A stretch of DNA of 12,228 nucleotides from assembly GCA_025924495.1 (NCBI GenBank), contig JAICIG010000232.1, positions 1-12,228 of the forward strand, read 5' to 3'. Position numbers and translations under genes: made by a program. Of this stretch, positions 7,920 to 12,228 are shown in pieces. Within the stretch, counting starts at the first letter, position 1. Each line of letters opens with the position of its first letter. Source of the DNA: Pirellulales bacterium. Lineage in GTDB: Bacteria; Planctomycetota; Planctomycetia; Pirellulales; JAICIG01. The notes beneath the pieces are model-generated. The model was not told where the DNA came from. It did no database searches and saw only the letters and a program-made list of their open reading frames with translations.

Positions 7920-7974
7920 GCGCGCCATTGCCCGTGCTGCCGGCAGGGCGCCCTGATCGGCGGGCGGCAGAACG

Positions 7975-8042
7975 AACCACGGTTAACACTGAGAACACGG
8001 TTTCTTCAGTTCTATATCTGTGTCATCCGTGTAATCCGTGGT
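7975..8042. repeat. 68-bp imperfect palindrome of the ACCACGG...CCGTGGT interspersed type
   Basis: The ends ACCACGG (7976-7982) and CCGTGGT (8036-8042) are perfect 7-bp inverted repeats. Extended to 14 bases (ACCACGGTTAACAC against the complement of GTGTAATCCGTGGT) the arms match at 12 of 14. The next 11 bases match less well (7 of 11). The centre (TTTCTTCAGTTCTATAT) is AT-richer than the surroundings. I have seen strings like CCGTGTAATCCGTGGT scattered between genes in planctomycete and other genomes, so this is probably one copy of a REP-like or MITE-like family. It lies 55 bases after a stop codon and could form a transcript-end hairpin. Confidence 0.6.
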
Positions 8043-8306
8043 CAATCCAAACCAAAGCGAGATTCAGGACCTGCTCAGTTGGCTACCTGCCTCGTCCAGC
8101 AACGGCCGGCAGCGGCGCAATCCGACTATCGGCCGCCAGGATTGGGAGTGTTGTATGGATTGTGCTGAGCAGCTCTGAGAAGGTGCCGCGATTGGCGGAC
8201 GTCTCGGGTCGCTGCCGCCGTCATAATCCGCCCATCGGCTGCGCAAGCGCGACCTAAATTTCAGCACCAGCGACGCGATCGCGCCGCGAGGGTATCGGAA
8301 TCAAAC

Positions 8307-8310
8307 AGGA
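8307..8310 (+). promoter_or_regulatory. Ribosome binding site of the HXXEE gene
   Basis: AGGA lies 8 bases before the ATG at 8319 and supports this start. Confidence 0.5.
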
Positions 8311-8318
8311 ACGGCTGC

Positions 8319-8930
8319 ATGTACGGGCGAGCACTCGACTGGCTGGTGGGAAAGTGGCAGTGGCCTTATGCCGCATTGTTCGCGGCCGCGATACTCGGCG
8401 CGATCGCTCCGTTCGTGTTTCACGATGCGGGCGCGCCGTTCGCGCTCGTTTATCTGCAACTGCCGATCTACATGCTGCACCAGTATGAGGAGCACGATGG
8501 CGATCGCTTTCGCCTCTGGGTGAACGACATGGTGGGACACGGGCGCGAGCTGCTCACGCCGATCGCCACCTTCTGGATCAACTCGCTGCTCGTGTGGCTG
8601 CTGGATCTCATCGCCCTGTATCTCGCCTGCTTCGTCGATCTCTCGCTCGGGTTGATCGCCATCTACATGCCGCTGGTCAACGCCTTCGGACATATCGTGC
8701 CAGGGATTCTCAAACGGCAGTACAACCCCGGCCTGGCGACGAGCGTTTTTCTCTTTCTGCCCCTCGGCGTCTTGAGCGCCGTTGTCGTCTCGCGAGCGGC
8801 AGGGTCGACATTCGACGACCATTTGCTGGCCTTCATTGTCGCACTCATCGGCCACGGCATCATCATCGCCCACGTCCGTCGCCGCTTCTCGCAGTTATCC
8901 CGACCCTCGGTCGGCGCCTTGGCCGCCTGA
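8319..8930 (+). CDS. HXXEE-motif integral membrane protein, 203 aa
   Basis: Matches the HXXEE family of unknown function (I recall Pfam PF13787). The defining motif is visible as LHQYEEH (residues 53-59: His54, Glu57, Glu58), followed by a second family-like block YMPLVNAFGHIVPGILKRQY (116-135, with Asn121 and His125) and YNPGLATSVFLFLPLGVL (135-152). A further His179 lies in a late helix. Hydrophobic helices are at about 16-34, 42-54, 84-105, 107-126, 139-157 and 167-186, so about five or six membrane crossings with the conserved His/Glu residues at or near helix ends. Conserved His and Glu in a membrane bundle suggest metal binding, but that is inference; the family has no established reaction. 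Its length is usual for the family. The gene stands alone. Its stop codon lies inside one arm of an inverted repeat (8923-8932 with 8991-9000). Confidence 0.85.
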   Translation: MYGRALDWLVGKWQWPYAALFAAAILGAIAPFVFHDAGAPFALVYLQLPIYMLHQYEEHDGDRFRLWVNDMVGHGRELLTPIATFWINSLLVWLLDLIALYLACFVDLSLGLIAIYMPLVNAFGHIVPGILKRQYNPGLATSVFLFLPLGVLSAVVVSRAAGSTFDDHLLAFIVALIGHGIIIAHVRRRFSQLSRPSVGALAA

Positions 8931-9000
8931 CGGTCATTCGGCCGCGAGAATTCAAGGCGAGAATTCGCGACATTATTCTTCTGTTCTGGTCGTCAGGCGG
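8923..9000. repeat. Perfect 10-bp inverted repeat enclosing a short direct repeat
   Basis: CCGCCTGACG (8923-8932) is exactly complementary to CGTCAGGCGG (8991-9000); the arms are 58 bases apart and the left arm covers the stop codon of the HXXEE gene. Inside, GCGAGAATTC occurs twice (8944-8953 and 8957-8966, period 13), and its two GAATTC cores can pair over a 7-base loop. It may fold at the 3' end of the transcript. Confidence 0.5.
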
Positions 9001-9051
9001 TGACGCGCCAAGGCGACTCGAAAGAAGGATTTCATCGGCGGGCGCCGGCTT

Positions 9052-9381
9052 TCAACGGGTCGGGAATGCTCCGTAGAGGAACTGCCCTCGCCTGCGAATG
9101 ATCAGATTATGAGCGAGGTTCTTAGAATCGTCTCGTGGCATCATTCCAGCAATCGCGAGCTCGCGATACAGAGCCCATCCGTGCGGAACGGCGGCCAACT
9201 CAATCGCGGCGCAAAGTTCCGGGCCACCAACCAGCAGTGCGGTTAACGTCGGGCAATCGAGTTGAAGAGACTTTCGGAGCGTCAGGCGCGCTGACGCCAT
9301 TCCCTGTCCCGACGCCTTCCCTGCCCGCCGCCGAAGGTCGACGAGATCCGCAATGTCGCATGGCGCCTCCAGGTCAGACAA
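9052..9381 (-). CDS. Doubtful small ORF, 109 aa, possible gene or gene remnant
   Basis: A minus-strand frame with a TTG start at 9381-9379. A GGAA lies 5 bases upstream of the start, and a promoter-like TTGAAA-17-TATTCT (plus 9428-9400) lies just before that. The C-terminal two thirds (LTALLVGGPELCAAIELAAV, then GWALYRELAIAGMMPRDD) has a plausible mix of helical and polar residues, while residues 1-30 look like random frame. Third-position GC over the last 70 codons is about 60% by hand count, lower than the obvious genes nearby. I recognise no family. It could be a real small protein, a decayed remnant, or chance. Confidence 0.2.
   Translation of the reverse strand: MSDLEAPCDIADLVDLRRRAGKASGQGMASARLTLRKSLQLDCPTLTALLVGGPELCAAIELAAVPHGWALYRELAIAGMMPRDDSKNLAHNLIIRRRGQFLYGAFPTR
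9279..9297. repeat. Hairpin GCGTCAG-5-CTGACGC
   Basis: A perfect 7-bp stem with a 5-base loop (GCGCG). CGTCAGGCG within it (9280-9288) also occurs at 8991-8999 and in inverted form at 8924-8932, so the three may be related. Confidence 0.45.
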
Positions 9382-9382
9382 A

Positions 9383-9407
9383 AATATTCCACTTTCTTGA
9401 GAATATT
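9383..9407. promoter_or_regulatory. AT-rich inverted repeat AATATTC...GAATATT
   Basis: AATATTC (9383-9389) and GAATATT (9401-9407) are perfect 7-bp inverted repeats around 11 bases. The right arm overlaps the minus-strand -10 candidate TATTCT (plus 9400-9405). The spacing, about 18 bases centre to centre, is too wide for one helical turn, so it is either a weak hairpin or a two-site operator. Confidence 0.3.
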
Positions 9408-9428
9408 AAAAAACACTTGTCATTTCAA
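9400..9428 (-). promoter_or_regulatory. Minus-strand promoter candidate TTGAAA-17-TATTCT
   Basis: TTGAAA (plus 9428-9423) matches TTGACA at 5 of 6, and TATTCT (plus 9405-9400) matches TATAAT at 4 of 6, with the optimal 17-base spacer. It would drive the doubtful frame at 9381-9052. Confidence 0.3.
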
Positions 9429-9446
9429 ATTCTGCATGCGCAGAAT
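9417..9446 (+). promoter_or_regulatory. Plus-strand promoter candidate for the Delta-60/MBG protein
   Basis: TTGTCA (9417-9422, 5 of 6) and CAGAAT (9441-9446, 4 of 6) are separated by 18 bases inside the AT-rich island, about 80 bases before the ATG at 9527. A transcript from here would carry the 16-bp palindrome in its leader. Confidence 0.3.
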
Positions 9447-9463
9447 CTCGCCCATCGCCGTCG

Positions 9464-9479
9464 GCCGGTTCGAACCGGC
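9464..9479. promoter_or_regulatory. Perfect 16-bp palindrome in the probable leader of the surface-protein gene
   Basis: GCCGGTTCGAACCGGC is fully self-complementary, 47 bases before the ATG and just after the promoter candidate. As DNA it could be an operator for a dimeric regulator; as RNA it gives a 6-bp stem closing UCGA. It is not a tRNA T-arm because the loop geometry is wrong and no other tRNA parts are present. Confidence 0.4.
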
Positions 9480-9513
9480 TGGCGCATCCAACTGTTGACG
9501 ATCACTCTGATGC

Positions 9514-9518
9514 GAGGA
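9514..9518 (+). promoter_or_regulatory. Ribosome binding site deciding the 9527 start
   Basis: GAGGA lies 8 bases before the ATG at 9527. The frame is open back to a TGA at 9398, so this site selects the start. Confidence 0.6.
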
Positions 9519-9526
9519 AACGGCCA

Positions 9527-12228
9527 ATGGGATCAGCTGGGCGTGCGCGCGGGACGCAGAGGCGAGGGATTGAGGCATCGCGACGTGGGGCCTTGAATGC
9601 CGCCCCGCGAGCCCAACTCAGCTTGGAATGGCTCGAAAATCGGCGGCTGTTATCGGGCGCGCCCGGGTTGACGTTAACCATCGCCCCTGCATCGTTCGCG
9701 GAGAACGCCGGAACGGCGGCGGCAATCGGGACGGTTACTCGGGTCAATACCGATGACGCCTTGCCCCTGACAGTCAACCTGTTGAGCAGCAATATCAGCC
9801 AGGCCGTCGTGCCTGCCAGCGTCGTTATACCGGCCGGCCAGACCTCCGCGACGTTTCCCGTCAATGCAGTCGACGATCACATCTTCACGCCGACGCTGTC
9901 GGTTGGCATCACTGCCACGGCCATTGCCGACGTGCCGTTGAGCGTCGCTACCACTTTCGGCACGGGCGGCAGCGTCTCCCAAAACTCCGACACCACCGCC
10001 GTAGCCGTGCAGCCGGACGGCAAAATTGTCACCGTCGGGTATTCCTCGTCATCCAGCCTCTATGACGCGACCATCTCGCGCTTTAATAACAATGGCACGC
10101 CGGATCCCACGTTCGGAACGAACGGCTCCGTCACCACCGACATCAGCGGCCAGAAGGATATCCCCTGGGCCGTTCTCGTCCAGCCGGACGGCAAAATCGT
10201 CGTGGGCGGCACTGGGGGCAATGGTCCCAATTTCTTTTTCGAGTTGGCCCGCTACAACGCCAACGGCACGCTCGACACTGGCTTTGGCAACGGCGGCAAA
10301 GTGGTCTTCAACCAGAGCGGATACTACAACGAGATCTGGGATCTAGCGATACAGTCGGACGGCAAAATCCTGGCGGGCGGCGACACCGATAGCGCCTTCG
10401 CCGTGGCCCGGCTGAATACGAACGGTTCGCTGGATACCAGCTTTGGCAGCAACGGCATCGCAAGCGTAGTCCCGACCCCCGGGTACGAAAGTCGCGCCTT
10501 CGGCATTGTGGTACAGTCCGACGGCAACATCGTGTTGGCCGGTAACACCAAAGGCGGAAACTTCGATTCGCAGGTCGCCCTGGCTCGTTTTACGCCGGCG
10601 GGCACGCTCGATTCAACCTTCGGCAGCGGCGGCGTGGTGAAGACAGACTTGCCCGGCTGGTATGACGAAGGCGGTGATGTGGCGCTCCAGCCGGACGGCA
10701 AACTTATTGTCGCCGGCTCCACCAGTCCGGCAGGCGTTTATCCCCCCGACTACAACTTCGCGCTGGTCCGCTACAACGCGGATGGCACGCTCGACAGCAG
10801 TTTCGGCAACGCCGGCGAAGTCATCACCGATCTGGGCGCCGACGACGAAGCCGAAGGCATCGCCCTGCAGCCCGACGGCATGATCCTCGTCTGCGGCCAA
10901 ACGGGGCCCGCTTTCAGCGGCTACTCGGCGTACCATGCAGTCCTGGCCCGCTACCAGCCGAACGGCACGCTCGACGGCGAGATCATCCCTTCGACAAGCG
11001 GCATCAGCGGCCGAAACCTGGCCGTAGCGCCCGACGGCGAGGTGTTCGTCGCTGGCGAAGGACTTGCTACCACTAGCGGCCAACTGATGGCTTTTAACAT
11101 CGTTGAGCCGGTGGCGGCCTACGCTAACATCAGCGTTCTGGAAACCGACCCCGCTCCACCGCCGGCCACGACAACTCGATTGGTAGACGTCAGCAACGGC
11201 ACGCCGGCGTCGACGGCATTGATTTATGGCCAACGGGTCATGATCTCGGCGGAAGTCAGTCGCACAATCGACGGTTCGGGCGTGGTAGGGACGGTGGAGT
11301 TCTTCGATGGCACGACGCTGTTGGGAACCGCCACGACGAACTCGAACGGCTTCGCCACGATGACGACGACCGCGACGCAACTGGCCGCGGGGGCGCACTC
11401 GCTCTACGTCGTGTTTCCGGGCAGCACGACGGATCCCGCATCCAGCAGTTCGCCGCAGTCCTTTAACGTTGCACCTGCGACCTTGACCGTTAATGTCGCC
11501 AATGCAACGAAGGTCTACGGCCAGGATGATAGCGGCACATTCACGGGGACCATTTCGGGATTGGTAGGCGGCGAGAGCTTTGTGACGAGCTACACGAGCT
11601 CAGGTTCAGTTGCCAGCGCGAACGCCGGCGCCTATTCCATCAATGCTGCGCTCGCCAACCAGGGCACAGGCCTGCTCTCGAACTACTTTATTATCGTGAA
11701 CTCCGGCACCCTGAGCGTCACGCCTGCGGCGCTGACCGTTGCGACGGACGACGCTTCAAAAGTCTACGGCTCGGCGAACCCAGCCTTCACCGCCAGTTAC
11801 CAAGGCTTCGTGAACGGCGACACGGCCGCTGCGCTGGGCGGCAGCCTGGCGTTCGCCACAGCGGCGACCTCTGCCAGCGATGTCGGTTCGTACCCGGTCA
11901 CGCCCTCGGGGCTGACATCGAGCAACTACGCGATCACGTTCAAGGACGGCACGCTGACCATCGTGCCTGCAGCATTGACCGTTGCGACGGTCGACGCGTC
12001 GAAAGTCTACGGTTCGGCAAACCCGGCCTTCACCGCCAGCTACCAGGGCTTCGTGAACGGAGACACGGCCTCTTCGCTGGGCGGCAGCCTGGCGTTCGCC
12101 ACGTCGGCAACCGCGGCCAGCGATGTCGGTTCGTATCCAGTCACGCCCTCGGGGCTGACATCGGCCAATTACACGATCACGTTCACCGACGGCACGCTGA
12201 AGATCACCCCTGCGGCGCTGACCGTTAG
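9527..12228 (+). CDS. Giant modular surface/secreted protein with Delta-60, Big_3-type and MBG repeats (cut by right edge)
   Basis: The frame is open from an ATG at 9527 to the edge: 900 codons plus two bases. Residues 1-30 are Arg-rich, followed by LEWLENRRLLSG (33-44), like the LExLExRxLL boxes (LEPR-XLL type) at the front of large planctomycete surface proteins; no ordinary signal peptide is seen. Residues about 49-131 resemble a Calx-beta domain (SFAENAGT..., VVIPAGQTSATFPVNAVDD). Seven Delta-60 (DUF5122-type) repeats follow. Their QPDG positions start at residues 162, 219, 276, 330, 388, 448 and 501, each with ARYNxNGTLDxxFGxxG-like ends; the seventh (VAPDGEVFVAG) is degenerate. An Ig-like Big_3 domain spans about 546-648 (IYGQRVMISAEV, GTVEFFDGTTLLGTA). 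MBG-type repeats run from 650 (KVYG...GD...NYxIxxxxGTLxI), with three present and a fourth beginning. All of these are extracellular or adhesive modules with no catalytic residues, so binding or a structural surface role is likely. Confidence 0.9.
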   Translation, partial: MGSAGRARGTQRRGIEASRRGALNAAPRAQLSLEWLENRRLLSGAPGLTLTIAPASFAENAGTAAAIGTVTRVNTDDALPLTVNLLSSNISQAVVPASVVIPAGQTSATFPVNAVDDHIFTPTLSVGITATAIADVPLSVATTFGTGGSVSQNSDTTAVAVQPDGKIVTVGYSSSSSLYDATISRFNNNGTPDPTFGTNGSVTTDISGQKDIPWAVLVQPDGKIVVGGTGGNGPNFFFELARYNANGTLDTGFGNGGKVVFNQSGYYNEIWDLAIQSDGKILAGGDTDSAFAVARLNTNGSLDTSFGSNGIASVVPTPGYESRAFGIVVQSDGNIVLAGNTKGGNFDSQVALARFTPAGTLDSTFGSGGVVKTDLPGWYDEGGDVALQPDGKLIVAGSTSPAGVYPPDYNFALVRYNADGTLDSSFGNAGEVITDLGADDEAEGIALQPDGMILVCGQTGPAFSGYSAYHAVLARYQPNGTLDGEIIPSTSGISGRNLAVAPDGEVFVAGEGLATTSGQLMAFNIVEPVAAYANISVLETDPAPPPATTTRLVDVSNGTPASTALIYGQRVMISAEVSRTIDGSGVVGTVEFFDGTTLLGTATTNSNGFATMTTTATQLAAGAHSLYVVFPGSTTDPASSSSPQSFNVAPATLTVNVANATKVYGQDDSGTFTGTISGLVGGESFVTSYTSSGSVASANAGAYSINAALANQGTGLLSNYFIIVNSGTLSVTPAALTVATDDASKVYGSANPAFTASYQGFVNGDTAAALGGSLAFATAATSASDVGSYPVTPSGLTSSNYAITFKDGTLTIVPAALTVATVDASKVYGSANPAFTASYQGFVNGDTASSLGGSLAFATSATAASDVGSYPVTPSGLTSANYTITFTDGTLKITPAALTV
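9623..9658 (+). other. LExLExRRLLSG N-terminal sorting-type box
   Basis: Encodes LEWLENRRLLSG (residues 33-44 of the modular protein). Similar boxes open many very large planctomycete surface proteins that lack an ordinary signal peptide. A role in export is suspected from that association but not shown here. Confidence 0.6.
9956..11090 (+). repeat. Seven Delta-60 repeats, probable seven-bladed beta-propeller
   Basis: CAG-(C/T)C(G/C)-GAC-GGC (QPDG or QSDG) codons start at 10010, 10181, 10352, 10514, 10688 and 10868, with a degenerate GCG-CCC-GAC-GGC at 11027, so the spacing is 53-60 codons. A stray TFGTGGSV (residues 143-150) before the first QPDG supplies the strand that the last repeat lacks, as expected for a propeller closed by joining both ends. 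Confidence 0.8.
11162..11470 (+). other. Bacterial Ig-like domain (Big_3-type)
   Basis: Encodes about residues 546-648: TTTRLVDVSNGTPASTALIY, then GQRVMISAEV, GVVGTVEFFDGTTLLGTATT and GAHSLYVVFPGS. This is the usual order of an Ig-like domain that links adhesive modules. Confidence 0.7.
11474..11722 (+). repeat. MBG-type repeat 1, divergent copy (83 codons)
   Basis: Begins PATLTVNVANATKVYGQDDS and ends with NYFIIVNSGTLSVT. It shares the KVYG, GG/GD and NYxI...GTL framework with the next two repeats but little DNA identity, so it is an older copy. Confidence 0.7.
11723..12228 (+). repeat. 243-bp tandem repeats coding MBG-type domains (two full copies, third begins)
   Basis: Copies span 11723-11965 and 11966-12208, exactly 81 codons each, and a third starts at 12209. 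Aligned by hand, the full copies differ at about 32 of 243 bases (near 87% identity) and about 10 of 81 residues, with 16 codons changed silently. The unit begins CCTGC(G/A)GC(G/A) (PAALTV), which acts as the inter-domain linker. Confidence 0.9.

Larger units (their letters stand above)
7920..8318. other. Intergenic region with a palindromic interspersed repeat
   Basis: These 399 bases hold a 12-bp perfect palindrome CAGGGCGCCCTG (7944-7955) and the 68-bp inverted-repeat element at 7975-8042. From 8043 to 8318 I see nothing beyond the ribosome binding site of the next gene: no convincing ORF, RNA gene or promoter. Confidence 0.6.
8931..9526. other. Long intergenic region rich in inverted repeats
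   Basis: These 596 bases have no convincing gene. They hold a 10-bp inverted repeat (from 8923 to 9000), a hairpin sharing the same CGTCAGGCG string (9279-9297), a doubtful small minus-strand frame (9052-9381), an AT-rich island with promoter candidates on both strands (about 9381-9446), a perfect 16-bp palindrome (9464-9479) and the ribosome binding site of the next gene (9514-9518). A plus-strand frame over 9135-9596 has no protein character. Confidence 0.6.

Noticed and set aside
6945..7928. Long minus-strand frame of 327 codons
   Set aside because: Antisense to the DUF1559-like gene, Arg/Gly-rich and of no family: a GC-rich codon shadow.
8301..8873. Minus-strand frame of 190 codons opposite the HXXEE gene
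   Set aside because: The plus strand has the family motif and membrane helices; the antisense product is charged and unstructured.
9464..9479. tRNA T-arm-like GGTTCGAACC
   Set aside because: The stem leaves a 6-base loop instead of 7, and no anticodon arm, D-arm or acceptor stem surrounds it.
10613..11398. Minus-strand frame of 261 codons under the Delta-60 region
   Set aside because: Its apparent periodicity is the complement of the sense-strand Delta-60 repeats.
9956..12228. Possible CRISPR-like or satellite array
   Set aside because: The repeats are in-frame protein-domain repeats of about 54-60 and 81 codons, without short identical repeats and unique spacers.

Overview
The window is GC-rich and most likely comes from a planctomycete, probably a Pirellulales-like lineage. 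Four signs point there. The left-edge protein fragment carries a FDPYRKWLGI...NHYRLLG N-terminus, which I know from many planctomycete proteins. There is a DUF1559-like protein. A large surface protein opens with an LExLExRRLLSG box. A 68-bp interspersed palindrome of the ACCACGG...CCGTGGT type, common between genes in this group, is also present. This placement rests on motif memory, not on a search.

Layout. (1) 1-994, minus strand: the first 54 residues of a gene that leaves the window on the left, and upstream of it a 227-residue ankyrin-repeat lipoprotein. (2) 995-1545: a 551-base divergent intergenic region with a GC-rich hairpin and a weak plus-strand promoter candidate. (3) 1546-5988, plus: a 1480-residue membrane-anchored protein with a beta-rich N-terminal half and a TPR-like alpha-solenoid C-terminal half. 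(4) 6340-7919, plus: a coupled two-gene unit (TGATG overlap) of a small membrane protein and a membrane-anchored DUF1559-like protein, with its own promoter candidate. (5) 7920-8318: intergenic, holding the 68-bp palindromic repeat. (6) 8319-8930, plus: a polytopic HXXEE-family membrane protein. (7) 8931-9526: an unusual intergenic stretch with several inverted repeats sharing CGTCAGGCG, an AT-rich island with promoter candidates on both strands, a perfect 16-bp palindrome, and at most one doubtful small minus-strand gene. (8) 9527 to the right edge, plus: the first 900 residues of a large modular surface or secreted protein. Its order is LExLExRRLLS box, Calx-beta-like domain, seven Delta-60 repeats (probably a seven-bladed propeller), a Big_3-type Ig domain, then MBG-type repeats, the last two being 243-bp tandem DNA repeats about 87% identical.

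Most genes here are envelope-associated (lipoprotein, anchored solenoid, small membrane proteins, giant surface protein), but I see no shared pathway. No mobile element, CRISPR array, RNA gene or defence system was recognised. The most distinctive items are the modular protein with its fresh tandem duplication, the structured DNA upstream of it, and the DUF1559-like protein built without a pilin leader.
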